Below, in pieces: positions 1-8,632 of a stretch of DNA of 64,000 bases (positions are counted from its first letter, which is position 1; every line of letters starts with the position of its first letter). Source of the DNA: Actinomadura coerulea (lineage in GTDB: Bacteria; Actinomycetota; Actinomycetes; Streptosporangiales; Streptosporangiaceae). The stretch is taken from assembly GCF_014208105.1 (NCBI RefSeq), contig NZ_JACHMQ010000001.1, positions 2,294,001-2,358,000 of the forward strand, in the 5' to 3' direction. The notes under the pieces were generated by a model. It was not told where the DNA came from, made no database searches, and saw only the letters and a list, made by a program, of their open reading frames with translations. The translations under genes were made by a program, and so were the position numbers.

Positions 1-2
1 CC

Positions 3-599
3 AAGGCGGTCATGCACGAGCACGGCGTACCGGACGTCGTGGTCAACAACGCCGGGATCGGCATGGCCGGCCCGTTCCTGGAGCACGGCGCCGACGACTG
101 GCGCAGAGTCCTGGACGTCAACCTGTGGGGCGTCCTCCACGGCTCACGGCTCTTCGCCAGGCAGATGGTGGAGCGGGGGCAGGGCGGCCATATCGTCAAC
201 ACCTCCTCTGCGGCGGCGTTCACGCCGTCCCGCGCGCTGCCCGCCTACGCGACCAGCAAGGCGGCCGTGCTGATGCTGTCGGAGTGCATGCGCGCCGAGT
301 TGAAGGGCGAGGGCATCGGGGTCAGCGCCGTGTGCCCGGGGATCGTCAACACCAACATCACCCGCACGTCCCGCTTCGTCGGCCGCGGCGAAGAGGACGA
401 GGCGCTCAGCCGGGAGCGCGTCGCGCGCGCCTACGCGCGCCGCGGCTACGGGCCGGACCGCGTGGCGGAGCAGATCGTCGCGGCCGTCCGCCGCGACCGC
501 GCGGTCGTCCCGGTGACCCCGGAGGCGCGCCTCGGCTACCTCGGGTCGCGCGTGGCTCCGGGCGTGATGCGGCTGCTGGCCCGGCTCGACGTGGGCTGA
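3..599 (+). CDS. Short-chain dehydrogenase/reductase, C-terminal part (cut by window start)
   Basis: The frame is already open at the first bases, so the N-terminal Rossmann glycine motif lies outside the window. What remains shows the SDR hallmarks: NNAG near the start, a serine in NTSS, the catalytic YATSK (Tyr-x-x-x-Lys), and the CPGIV element after it. SDRs are NAD(P)-dependent oxidoreductases; the substrate cannot be told. The C-terminal extension after the SDR core would also fit the SDR half of an EphD-like hydrolase-SDR fusion, which the missing upstream sequence would settle. The next gene starts 51 nt downstream on the same strand. Confidence 0.85.
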   Translation, partial: KAVMHEHGVPDVVVNNAGIGMAGPFLEHGADDWRRVLDVNLWGVLHGSRLFARQMVERGQGGHIVNTSSAAAFTPSRALPAYATSKAAVLMLSECMRAELKGEGIGVSAVCPGIVNTNITRTSRFVGRGEEDEALSRERVARAYARRGYGPDRVAEQIVAAVRRDRAVVPVTPEARLGYLGSRVAPGVMRLLARLDVG

Positions 600-650
600 C
601 CGCCGCCCGCCCGCGTCGGCCCGTAAGGTGATCACGGGGAGGGATGCCGC

Positions 651-2264
651 ATGGCCGACGCCGTCGTCGTCGGCGCGGGGCACAACGGCCTCGTCGCCGC
701 GAACATGCTGGCCGACGCCGGCTGGGACGTGGAGGTGCTCGAAGCGCAGCCCGAACCCGGCGGCGCGGTGCGCAGCGACCGGGGCGTGCACCCCGACCAC
801 GTGAGCGACCTGTGCAGCGCGTTCTACCCGCTCGGCGTCGCGTCGCCCGCGATGCGGGCGCTGGAGCTGGAGCGGCACGGGCTTCGCTGGCGGCACGCGC
901 CCGCCGTCCTCGCCCACCCGCTCCAGGACGGGCGCTGCGCCGTCCTGGAGCGCGACCGCGACGCGACCGCCGCGGGCCTCGACGCGCTCGGCGCGGGCGA
1001 CGGCGAGGCGTGGCTGCGGCTCTGCGGCCTGTGGGACGAGATGGGGGAGGACGTCCTGCGCGCCCTGCTCGGCCCGTTCCCGCCGGTGCGGGCCGCGCTC
1101 CCGCTGCTGGCGTCGGCGCGCCGGGCGGGCGGGCTCCGGGCCCTGCGCACGCTGCTGGCGCCCGTCCGCACGCTCGGCGAGCAGGAGTTCGCCGGTTCCG
1201 GCGGCCCGCTGCTGCTCGCCGGGTCGACGCTGCACACCGACATGTTCCCCGAGTCGACCGCCGGGGCGCTGTTCGGCTGGCTGCTCGCCATGGCCGGGCA
1301 GCGGTACGGGTGGCCGGTCCCCGAGGGCGGCGCGGGCGAGCTGACGGCGGCGCTCGTGCGGCGGCTGGAGTCGCGCGGCGGGCGTGTGCGCTGCGACACC
1401 CCGGTCGCCTCGGTCGTCGTGCGGGACGGGCGCGCGCTCGGCGTCCGCACCGCGTCCGGCGAACCGGTGCGCGCCGCGAAGGCCGTCCTCGCCGACGTGT
1501 CGGCCCCCGCCCTCTACGGAGGCCTGGTCGGCTGGGCCGACCTGCCGGCCTCGCTGCGCGCCGACATGCGCCGCTTCGTCTGGGACCACGCCACCTTCAA
1601 GGTCGACTGGGCGCTCTCCGGGCCGATCCCCTGGGCGGCGGACGGCGCCGGGCGCGCCGGGACCGTCCACCTGTCCCCCGGCCTGGACGCGATGACCGAC
1701 TACAGCGCGCAGCTCGCCACCGGGCGCGTCCCGTCCGAGCCCTTCGCGCTCCTCGGCCAGATGACGACCGCCGACCCCGCCCGCTCCCCCGCCGGGACCG
1801 AGTCGGTCTGGGCGTACACCCACGTCCCGCACCGGGTGAAGGCCGACGCCGGGCCGGACGGGATCACCGGCGCCTGGGACGGGCGCGAGCGCGACGCCAT
1901 GGCGCGACGCCTCGAGGACATCGTGGAGCGCCTCGCCCCCGGCTTCCGCTCCCGCGTCCTCGACCGGCGCGTCACCGCGCCGCCCGCGTTCCAGGACCAC
2001 GACGCCAACCTGCGCGGCGGCGCGCTCAACGGCGGCACCGCGATGCTCCACCAGCAGCTGGTGTTCCGGCCCGTCCCCGGCCTCGGGCGCGCCGAGACGC
2101 CGGTCGCGGGCCTGTACCTGGCATCGGCCTCCGCGCACCCGGGCGGCGGCGTGCACGGCGCGTGCGGCGCCAACGCGGCCCGGGCGGCCCTCGCCCACGC
2201 CGGTCCGGCGGGGCGCCTGCTCACCCCGGCGCTCGGCGCGCTTTCGCGCCTCGTCGCCCCCTGA
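651..2264 (+). CDS. FAD-dependent NAD(P)/phytoene desaturase-like oxidoreductase
   Basis: This 537-aa protein opens with a dinucleotide-binding motif (VVVGAGHNGLVAA, about residues 5-17) followed by an acidic strand end (VEVLEA) and GGAVRS, the standard FAD-binding start of CrtI/PYROXD2-type flavoproteins. The C-terminus carries the second FAD contact (YLASASAHPGGGVHGACG), and total length fits the family. No carotenoid genes are nearby, so carotenoid desaturation is not supported; a general FAD amine or carbon-carbon oxidoreductase is the safer call. The ATG start has GGGAGG about 6 nt upstream. It may be co-transcribed with the SDR gene before it and converges on the MFS gene. Confidence 0.82.
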   Translation: MADAVVVGAGHNGLVAANMLADAGWDVEVLEAQPEPGGAVRSDRGVHPDHVSDLCSAFYPLGVASPAMRALELERHGLRWRHAPAVLAHPLQDGRCAVLERDRDATAAGLDALGAGDGEAWLRLCGLWDEMGEDVLRALLGPFPPVRAALPLLASARRAGGLRALRTLLAPVRTLGEQEFAGSGGPLLLAGSTLHTDMFPESTAGALFGWLLAMAGQRYGWPVPEGGAGELTAALVRRLESRGGRVRCDTPVASVVVRDGRALGVRTASGEPVRAAKAVLADVSAPALYGGLVGWADLPASLRADMRRFVWDHATFKVDWALSGPIPWAADGAGRAGTVHLSPGLDAMTDYSAQLATGRVPSEPFALLGQMTTADPARSPAGTESVWAYTHVPHRVKADAGPDGITGAWDGRERDAMARRLEDIVERLAPGFRSRVLDRRVTAPPAFQDHDANLRGGALNGGTAMLHQQLVFRPVPGLGRAETPVAGLYLASASAHPGGGVHGACGANAARAALAHAGPAGRLLTPALGALSRLVAP

Positions 2265-2298
2265 GCGGGGCGAGGAGGCGCGACGGGGACGGGGGACG

Positions 2299-3753
2299 TC
2301 AGGCGGCCGCGGCCTTCTCCGCCGACAGCGGCTCCGCCACGTCCTCCAGGGACCGCTGCGCGGCCTCGACTCCGATGGCCAGCTCGACCAGCCCCGCGGC
2401 GATCATCAGCCCGGCGCCCAGGTAGTAGCCGTTCACGACGTTCGCCACCTTCTCGGTCTCCACCAGGCGGCCGAACAGCGCCGGCCCGATCACGCCGCCG
2501 AGGCCCGTCCCGACCGCGTAGAACGCGGCGATCGCCATCGCCCGGGTCTCCATCGGGAAGATCTCGCTGACCGTGAGGTAGGCCGAGGACGCGCCGGCGG
2601 AGGCGAAGAAGAACACCGCGCACCAGCAGGCCGTCAGCGTCCAGGCGTCGAGCAGGTCCGCGCGGAACAGCAGCCCGGTCCCGATCAGCAGCACGCCGGA
2701 GACCACGTAGGACGCCGTGACCATCGTCCTGCGGCCCACCGTGTCGAACAGCTTGCCGAGGAAGAGCGCGCCCAGGAAGTTCCCGATGCCGATCGGGATC
2801 AGGTAGTAGCCGACCTTGGCGTCGGGGACGTCGAAGAACGTGCTGAGCACGAGCGCGTAGGTGAAGTAGACGGCGTTGTAGAGGAACGCCTGCCCGATGA
2901 AGAGGGAGAGGCCGAGGACCGTCCGGCGCGGGTAGCGGCGCACGGCCGTCGAGGCGATCTCCCCGAACGAGACGACGCGGCGCTGCCGGACCCGGATGCT
3001 CTTGCGGGGCTCCTCCAGCGGCTCGCCGGTCTCCTCGGTGATCTCGCGTTCGATGCCGCCCACCACGCGCTCGGCCTCGTCCTCGTGCCCGTGGATGAAC
3101 AGCCAGCGGGGGCTCTCCGGCACCATCCGGCGGACGAACAGCACGCCGAGGCCGAGGAGGGCGCCGAGCGCGAACAGGGCCCGCCAGCCGAGGTCCTCGG
3201 GGACGAGGTCGCCGTTCAGCACCGGGATCGACAGCGCCGCCGCGATGGACGTTCCGATCCAGAACGAGCCGTTCACCACCACGTCGACCCGGCCCCGGAC
3301 CCGCGCGGGGATCAGCTCGTCGATCGCCGAGTTGATGGCGGCGTACTCGCCGCCGATGCCGGCCCCGGTGAGGAACCGGCAGGCGTAGAACCACATCGGG
3401 TTGAACGAGAACGCGGTCGCGACCGTCGCCGCCAGGTACAGCGCGAGGGTGGCGATGAAGAGCTTCTTGCGCCCGAACCGGTCGGTCAGGTGCCCGAAGA
3501 ACAGGGCGCCCAGGCAGGCGCCGATCACGTAGATGGACGCGGCCAGCCCGACCTGCCCGTCGGTCAGCCCGAGCCCCCCGGAGGCGTCGGTGAGCCGCGG
3601 GCCGATGACGCCGACGACGGTCACCTCCAGGCCGTCCAGGATCCAGACCGCGCCGAGGCCGATCAGGACCGTCCAGTGCCAGCGCGACCACGGCAACCGG
3701 TCGAGCCGTGCCGGGACATCCGTTTCGATGGTTCGCTCCGCCGTCATCGACAT
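2299..3753 (-). CDS. MFS transporter (sugar/metabolite:H+ symporter type)
   Basis: This 484-aa inner membrane protein has about 12 hydrophobic segments. The loop after TM2 carries GHLTDRFGRKKL, the MFS signature GxxxDRxGRR, and the TM4-5 region has FLTGAGIGGEYAA with an arginine just before it, as in the sugar porter/metabolite-H+ symporter branch. A charged cytoplasmic loop of about 60 residues (HGHEDEAERVV to RVRQRR) separates the two six-helix halves. The substrate is not predictable. The start at 3753 has a GGGAT element upstream; an ATG two codons later is possible. Paired TTTATGCC repeats lie just upstream (separate entry). Confidence 0.87.
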   Translation of the reverse strand: MSMTAERTIETDVPARLDRLPWSRWHWTVLIGLGAVWILDGLEVTVVGVIGPRLTDASGGLGLTDGQVGLAASIYVIGACLGALFFGHLTDRFGRKKLFIATLALYLAATVATAFSFNPMWFYACRFLTGAGIGGEYAAINSAIDELIPARVRGRVDVVVNGSFWIGTSIAAALSIPVLNGDLVPEDLGWRALFALGALLGLGVLFVRRMVPESPRWLFIHGHEDEAERVVGGIEREITEETGEPLEEPRKSIRVRQRRVVSFGEIASTAVRRYPRRTVLGLSLFIGQAFLYNAVYFTYALVLSTFFDVPDAKVGYYLIPIGIGNFLGALFLGKLFDTVGRRTMVTASYVVSGVLLIGTGLLFRADLLDAWTLTACWCAVFFFASAGASSAYLTVSEIFPMETRAMAIAAFYAVGTGLGGVIGPALFGRLVETEKVANVVNGYYLGAGLMIAAGLVELAIGVEAAQRSLEDVAEPLSAEKAAAA

Positions 3754-3780
3754 GCATCCCTTGGTTCCCGATCTACGGCG

Positions 3781-3799
3781 TTTATGCCGCCTTTATGCC
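3781..3799 (-). promoter_or_regulatory. Paired TTTATGCC direct repeats upstream of the MFS gene
   Basis: TTTATGCC occurs at 3781-3788 and again at 3792-3799, an 11-nt period, about one helical turn. Read in the direction of the MFS gene they are GGCATAAA boxes 28-46 nt before its start. They could be a regulator site, or one could serve as a CATAAA-like -10. This is seen sequence; the function is inferred. Confidence 0.3.
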
Positions 3800-3943
3800 C
3801 TCGCCTGACCGGGAGGGTTCGGGGACCGGGGGTTTCCCTGGAGGCCGGAACATGCGATTTTGGCAGGACCAAGGCCCGGCCAGCGGCCCCCGCCCCCGGC
3901 GGGCGCCGTCCCCGGGTCCGAAACCGGCACCGGAGCGTGAGGC

Positions 3944-4378
3944 ATGCGGATTCGCGACATCCTGCGGAGGAAGGGAGACACGGTGGCCACGGTGCGGCCC
4001 GAGGCCACCGTGCGGGAGCTCCTCGCCGTCCTGGCGGAGCACAACATCGGGGCGGCGGTGGTCTCGCCCGACGGCGCCTCGATCTCCGGCATCGTGTCCG
4101 AGCGGGACGTGGTGCGGCGGCTGCACGAGCACGGCGCGGCGCTGCTCGACCGCCCCGTCTCGGAGATCATGACCGCCGAGGTCCGCACCTGCGGCCCGGG
4201 CGACCAGGTGGACGACCTCCGCCGCGCCATGACCGAGCACCGGTTCCGGCACGTGCCCGTCGTCGAGGACGGCGGGCTCACCGGGATCGTCAGCATCGGC
4301 GACGTCGTCAAGAGCGCCATCGACGAGCTGGAGAGCGAGCGCGAGCACCTGGTCGACTACATCCAGCGCGCTCCCTGA
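3944..4378 (+). CDS. CBS-pair domain protein
   Basis: This 144-aa protein consists almost entirely of two CBS motifs (about residues 1-60 and 70-130) ending in the usual GIVSERDVVR and GIVSIGDVVK strands. Such stand-alone CBS pairs bind adenine nucleotides and act as energy sensors or allosteric partners. The IVSERDVVRRLHE segment and a short acidic C-terminal helix resemble the hypoxia-associated CBS proteins of actinomycetes such as Hrp1, but the family alone does not fix the role. It is monocistronic, divergent from the MFS gene and convergent with the MocR gene. Confidence 0.88.
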   Translation: MRIRDILRRKGDTVATVRPEATVRELLAVLAEHNIGAAVVSPDGASISGIVSERDVVRRLHEHGAALLDRPVSEIMTAEVRTCGPGDQVDDLRRAMTEHRFRHVPVVEDGGLTGIVSIGDVVKSAIDELESEREHLVDYIQRAP

Positions 4379-4388
4379 CGCCCGTCCG

Positions 4389-4406
4389 CGCGGCGCCGGC
4401 GCCGCG
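4389..4406. terminator. Bidirectional hairpin between the CBS and MocR genes
   Basis: A perfect 18-nt palindrome made only of G and C fills the space between the converging stop codons of the CBS gene (4378) and the MocR gene (4407). No T-run follows, which is usual for high-GC actinomycete terminators. Confidence 0.5.
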
Positions 4407-5891
4407 TCAGACGTAGGCGGGCAGCGGCCGGGCCGCCGGCGCCGCCTCGGCCTCGCGCTGGGCCAGGGCCAGCCGCCGCACCGCCAGGCGCAGCGTGTCC
4501 GGCGGCAGCACGTACGGAAGGCGCACGTAGTCCTCCAGCACGCCGTCGGCCCCGAACACCGGGCCCGCGACGACGCGGACGCCGAGCCGCTCGGAGGCCT
4601 CGGCGAGCCGGGAGGCGATCGGCGCGCCGATCCTCGCCCACAGCGACATGCCCCCGTCGGGAAGCCTGAACTCCCAGCCCGGCAGCTGCTCGCGCACCGC
4701 CGCGGCGAGCGCGTCGCGGCCGCGCAGCAGGCTCGCGGCGCGCTCGGCGCGGACCTCCTCGACCCGCAGCAGCAGCTCCCGGACGATCAGCTGGTCCAGG
4801 ACGGGGCTCGCCATGTCGAAGGGCTCGCGGGCCAGCACCAGGCGGCGGGCCAGCGGGGCGGTGGCGCGGATCCACCCGATGCGCAGCCCGCCCCACAGCA
4901 GTTTGGAGGCCGAGCCGACCGTGACGACCCGGCCGCCCGCGTCGAAGGCGGCCAGCGGCGGCTCGCGCGGCGCCTCGGGGTCGTGGGCGAGCTCGGCGAA
5001 GGTCTCGTCGGCGACGAGGAACGCGTCCGCGCGCCGCCCGGCGTCGACGATCCCGGCCCGGTCGTCCGCTCCCATCAGATACCCGGTCGGGTTCTGGAAG
5101 TCGGGGATCAGGTACGCCATCCGGACGGCGGCCTGCCGCATGGCGCCGGCGGCGAGCTCGACGTCCCAGCCCTCGTTGACGCCGACGGGGACGAGCCGGG
5201 CCCCGCGGCGGCGCAGCGCGCCGAGCGCGTGCGGGTAGGTGGGGCGCTCGACCATCACGGCGTCGCCCGGCTCCACCAGCAGCTGGGTCAGCAGCGTGAA
5301 CGCGTGCTGCGCGCCGGTGGTGACGACGATCTGGTCGGCGCGGGTCGCGACGCCGCGGGCGGTGTAGCCGTCGGCGATGACCTGCCGCAGGCTCGCCAGC
5401 CCGGCGGGCTCGTAGCCGGGGCCGCGGCTGTAGCGGGGCAGCTCGGCGACCGCGGCGGCGACGGCCTGCTCGAAGACGGCGGGGGCGCCGGGGGCGGCGC
5501 AGCCGAGGTCGACGAACGAGGGGTCGTCCGGCGCGGGGTGGGCCATGCCGTACCGGTGCCCGGCGGGGACGGCGTCGCCGTGCGGCACGGCGGGCGGCTC
5601 GGCCGACGACATGCGCACCGGCGGCAGCGCCGTCCAGCTGCCCGCGCCCTGCCTGCTCTGGACGTAGCCCTCGTCGCGGAGCCGGTCGTAGGCGGTCGTC
5701 ACGGTGGTGCGGCTGACGCCGAGGGCGGCGGCCAGGTCGCGTTCGGCGGGCAGCCGGGTGCGCAGCGCGATCCTGCCGTCCAAGACGAGGGCGCGCAGCG
5801 ACCGGGCCACCGCCGCGTAGACGGGGCGCTCCCCCGACACGTCCCCGAGCAGCCGGGCCAGGTGCGGTCCGCTCACATAACGCGTGCTCAT
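4407..5891 (-). CDS. MocR/PdxR-type GntR regulator with aminotransferase domain
   Basis: This 494-aa protein joins an N-terminal GntR winged helix (about 20-85; PAERDLAAALGVSRTTVTTAYDRLRDEGYV) to a fold-type I aminotransferase domain. The PLP lysine sits in VTVGSASKLLWGGLRIGW, and YLIPDFQNPTGY and VTTGAQHAFTLL are further family motifs. MocR proteins usually use PLP or amino acids as effectors and control the divergent neighbour. Here that neighbour is a YczE-type membrane protein, a pairing common in actinomycetes. I chose ATG 5891 (MSTRYVSG); a GTG three codons upstream at 5900 is also open. Neither has a clear ribosome binding site. Confidence 0.88.
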   Translation of the reverse strand: MSTRYVSGPHLARLLGDVSGERPVYAAVARSLRALVLDGRIALRTRLPAERDLAAALGVSRTTVTTAYDRLRDEGYVQSRQGAGSWTALPPVRMSSAEPPAVPHGDAVPAGHRYGMAHPAPDDPSFVDLGCAAPGAPAVFEQAVAAAVAELPRYSRGPGYEPAGLASLRQVIADGYTARGVATRADQIVVTTGAQHAFTLLTQLLVEPGDAVMVERPTYPHALGALRRRGARLVPVGVNEGWDVELAAGAMRQAAVRMAYLIPDFQNPTGYLMGADDRAGIVDAGRRADAFLVADETFAELAHDPEAPREPPLAAFDAGGRVVTVGSASKLLWGGLRIGWIRATAPLARRLVLAREPFDMASPVLDQLIVRELLLRVEEVRAERAASLLRGRDALAAAVREQLPGWEFRLPDGGMSLWARIGAPIASRLAEASERLGVRVVAGPVFGADGVLEDYVRLPYVLPPDTLRLAVRRLALAQREAEAAPAARPLPAYV

Positions 5892-5929
5892 ACAAGCCAC
5901 TTTCGCACATTGGCTCTACTGACACCAGT

Positions 5930-5948
5930 CCACTCGACGGCAGAGTGG
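5930..5948. promoter_or_regulatory. Inverted repeat in the mocR/yczE divergent promoter
   Basis: The 6-nt arms CCACTC and GAGTGG are separated by 7 nt, centred between the divergent starts at 5891 and 5986. The following GTCC after the right arm partly extends the symmetry. This is a plausible MocR operator controlling both genes; binding is inferred from position only. Confidence 0.4.
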
Positions 5949-5985
5949 TCCGGAACGATGGGCGATAGTGGATGGGAAGCGTGAA

Positions 5986-6618
5986 ATGGCCTTGATGGTG
6001 CGCCGTCTGGTGCAGCTCTACGTCGGATTGGCCTTGTACGGGCTGGGAATCGCCCTCCAGGTGTCGTCCGGCCTGGGCAACGACCCCTGGGACGTCTTCC
6101 ACCAGGGCCTCTCGCGGCGCTTCGGCCTGTCGATGGGCGCCTGGATCATCATCGCGGGCGCGGTCGTGATGCTCGCGTGGATCCCGATGCGGCAGCGGCC
6201 CGGCATCGGGACCGTCAGCAACGTCGTCCTCGTCGGCGTCTTCGCCGACCTCTTCCTGTGGCTCCTGCCCGCCCCGGACGCGCTCGCGGGTCGCTGGGCC
6301 TACCTGATCGCCGCCGTGCTCGTGGGCGGCTTCGCCACCGGCTGCTACATCGGCGCCGGCCTCGGCCCGGGCCCCCGGGACGGGCTGATGACCGGGCTCG
6401 CGGCGCGCGGCCACTCGATCCGGGTGGTGCGGACGGCGATCGAGCTGGCGGTGCTGGCCGTCGGCTGGCTGCTCGGCGGCACCGTCGGCGTTGGAACGGT
6501 CCTCTACGCCGTGGCGATCGGGCCGCTCACCCACGTCCTGCTGCCCCGGCTGACCGTCGGGGCCCGCACGCCCGCGCCCGCCGCCGACCCGGAGCCCGAA
6601 CCCGCGGGCGCCTGCTAG
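5986..6618 (+). CDS. YczE/YyaS/YitT-family membrane protein
   Basis: This integral membrane protein of about 210 aa has five or six hydrophobic segments. It shows the family signature GLGNDPWDVFHQGL near residues 30-43 and GAGLGPGPRDGLMTGL in the second half, an internal repeat typical of YczE/YitT proteins. The biochemical function is unknown. ATG 5986 follows GGGAAG by about 7 nt and gives the usual N-terminus (MALMVRRLVQLYVGLALYGLG); a GTG at 5968 is open but less likely. The stop codon overlaps that of the convergent glycerate kinase gene by 4 nt. Confidence 0.82.
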   Translation: MALMVRRLVQLYVGLALYGLGIALQVSSGLGNDPWDVFHQGLSRRFGLSMGAWIIIAGAVVMLAWIPMRQRPGIGTVSNVVLVGVFADLFLWLLPAPDALAGRWAYLIAAVLVGGFATGCYIGAGLGPGPRDGLMTGLAARGHSIRVVRTAIELAVLAVGWLLGGTVGVGTVLYAVAIGPLTHVLLPRLTVGARTPAPAADPEPEPAGAC

Positions 6619-7742
6619 CGGCGGAACAGGCGGACCGCCTGCTCGGCGACGGCGGTGAGCAGGGGCGCGGCGCCCGCCTTCAGCTCCTCCAGGGTGCGGG
6701 GGCCGTCGGCGAGGCTGAACGCGGCGGTCAGGCCGAGCGCGTGCAGCTCCTCCAGCGGGCCGGAGACGCCGCCGGCCAGGGCGACGCACGGGACGCCGCG
6801 GTCCCGGGCGAGCGCCGCGACCGCGGACACCACCTTGCCGCCGGCGCTCTGCCCGTCCACCCGGCCCTCGCCCGTGACGACGAGGTCGGCGCCGTCGAGT
6901 GCGGCGGGAAGGCCCACGGCCTCGGCGACCAGGAGGGCGCCGCCGGACGGCTCGGCGCCGAGGAGGCCGACGAGCCCGCCGCAGGTGCCGCCGGCCGCAC
7001 CGGCCCCGGGCAGGTCGTGCACGCGGGGGCCGCCGCGCGCGGCGACCGCGTCGGCGAAGACGGCGAGGGCGGCGTCCAGCTCGGCGACCTGGCCGGGGGA
7101 CGCGCCCTTCTGCGGGCCGAACACGGCTGCGGCGCCGTCCGGGCCGAGGAGCGGGTTGGTCACGTCGCAGGCCACCCGGAACCGGGTCTCGCGGACCTCC
7201 CGCGGCAGCCCGGAGTCGTCGATCGACGCCAGCCGGGCGAGCGCGGCGCCGCCCGGCGGCAGCTCCACGCCGGCGGCGTCCAGGAAGCGGACGCCGAGGG
7301 CGCGCAGCAGCCCGGCGCCGCCGTCGGTGCTGGCGCTGCCGCCGATGCAGACCAGCACCTCGCGGGCGCCCCGGCGCACCGCGTCGGCGATCAGCTCGCC
7401 GGTGCCGGTGGTGCCGGCGTTCATCGGGTCGGGCGGGACGTCCTCGACCAGCGGCAGCCCGGACGCCGCGGCCAGCTCCACCACCGCCGAGCGCCCGTCG
7501 CCCGACAGCGCGTAGCGCGCCTTGACCGGGCGCCCCACCGGGTCGGTGGCGGCGACCTCGACCGCGTCACCGCCGCGGGCGCCGAGGAAGCAGTCGAGGG
7601 TGCCCTCGCCGCCGTCGGCCATCGGCACGGCGGCGACACGCGCGCCGGGCACGGCGCGCAGGACGCCCGCCTCGACCGCGGCGCACACCTGGGCGGCGGA
7701 CAGGCTGCCCTTGAACGAGTCGGGGGCGACGACGACCTTCAT
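6615..7742 (-). CDS. Glycerate kinase (type II/GarK-GlxK family)
   Basis: This 375-aa cytosolic kinase phosphorylates glycerate with ATP, feeding glyoxylate or hydroxypyruvate metabolism into glycolysis. It begins with the family start MKVVVAPDSFKGSLSAAQ and has MADGGEGT, the glycine-rich CIGGSASTDGGAG, and VTGEGRVDGQS near the C-terminus. Length matches the family. Its ATG overlaps the stop of the upstream unknown gene (TGATG), so translation is probably coupled. It is the last gene of a three-gene operon with an LD-carboxypeptidase. No glyoxylate carboligase or tartronate semialdehyde reductase gene is adjacent. Confidence 0.92.
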   Translation of the reverse strand: MKVVVAPDSFKGSLSAAQVCAAVEAGVLRAVPGARVAAVPMADGGEGTLDCFLGARGGDAVEVAATDPVGRPVKARYALSGDGRSAVVELAAASGLPLVEDVPPDPMNAGTTGTGELIADAVRRGAREVLVCIGGSASTDGGAGLLRALGVRFLDAAGVELPPGGAALARLASIDDSGLPREVRETRFRVACDVTNPLLGPDGAAAVFGPQKGASPGQVAELDAALAVFADAVAARGGPRVHDLPGAGAAGGTCGGLVGLLGAEPSGGALLVAEAVGLPAALDGADLVVTGEGRVDGQSAGGKVVSAVAALARDRGVPCVALAGGVSGPLEELHALGLTAAFSLADGPRTLEELKAGAAPLLTAVAEQAVRLFRR

Positions 7743-8632
7743 CAGCGCTCCGCCGCCAGCGTCGCGAGCACGGAGGCGAACTCCTCCGGCAGGACCAGCG
7801 TGTCGCCCTCGTAGCGGGTCTCCAGGAGGGTCAGCTCGCCGGCGCGCCACCAGTACAGGTGCGGGCTGAGCGATCCGGGGCCCTCCTCGTAGGCGCGGTG
7901 CGCCTGCGCCTGCAGCTCGGTCGCCGCGGCCACGGCCGCGCGGTAGCGCGCCCTCGGGTGGCGGTCGGCGATCCGGAGCGGGTGGGCGACGATGAGGCTG
8001 CGGTTGGGCGCGATGACCAGGGCGCCGTACGGGCCGATCGGCAGGTACTCCTCCAGCCACGCCAGGTGCGTGACGGCGTAGAACGTCCACCCGTGCAGGA
8101 CGGAGACGCGGACGCCGCCGAGGTCCTGCTCGTCCATCTGGAGCGGGCCGTCGGCGCGGACGTTGGAGCGGCCGAGCATGAACAGCGCGTCGCCCGACAC
8201 CGGCCAGCCGCCCATCTCCTCGGTGGTGACCGTCCGGACGGTGGTGGGCGTGTCGACGACCACCACCTCGATCAGGCCGGGCGCGAACGGCCGGGACGCG
8301 AGCACCCCGTTGTCGGCCTCCGCCGGGTAGATGCGGGTGCGCAGCAGGTGCTGGGCGAGGTCGAAGTCGCTGAGGTCCAGCGGCTCCTCGATCGCGGTGA
8401 CGATCGTGGTGACGTGGTCGGAGACCAGCGCGGGCCAGTCGTCGCGCGGCACCAGCCGCGCGAGCTGCCGCAGGTCGCGCAGGCTGACGTGCAGCCTGTT
8501 GGCGCCCTCCAGCAGCATGACCTCGCCGGGCACCCGGCTGCACCGGTAGCCGAGGCTCTCGGCCACAAGAACGAGCAGGGAGTCGAGGGTCCCGTCGTCC
8601 CATGGATCGGGACGGGCGTGGCGGCCGCTCAT
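7742..8632 (-). CDS. Conserved hypothetical protein of a peptidase-kinase operon
   Basis: I do not recognise a family for this 296-aa protein. It has no signal peptide or membrane segment. It is rich in Leu, Arg and Val and looks like a mixed alpha/beta soluble protein, with notable stretches VVVVDTPTTVRTVT, SVLHGWTFYAVTHLAWLEEYLP and HLYWWRAGEL. It may be a nucleotide- or substrate-binding accessory protein. The start overlaps the end of the LD-carboxypeptidase gene (ATGA) and the stop overlaps the glycerate kinase start (TGATG), so three linked proteins are made in sequence. A functional link to peptidoglycan recycling or glycerate is only inferred from this coupling. Confidence 0.75.
   Translation of the reverse strand: MSGRHARPDPWDDGTLDSLLVLVAESLGYRCSRVPGEVMLLEGANRLHVSLRDLRQLARLVPRDDWPALVSDHVTTIVTAIEEPLDLSDFDLAQHLLRTRIYPAEADNGVLASRPFAPGLIEVVVVDTPTTVRTVTTEEMGGWPVSGDALFMLGRSNVRADGPLQMDEQDLGGVRVSVLHGWTFYAVTHLAWLEEYLPIGPYGALVIAPNRSLIVAHPLRIADRHPRARYRAAVAAATELQAQAHRAYEEGPGSLSPHLYWWRAGELTLLETRYEGDTLVLPEEFASVLATLAAER

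Noticed and set aside
144..2198. Long minus-strand open frame of 684 codons over the oxidoreductase gene
   Set aside because: Composition is Arg/Gly/Ala shadow sequence with no domain; the plus-strand frame has clear FAD motifs. The same holds for other long antisense frames, for example 48301-50337 and 53463-55067.
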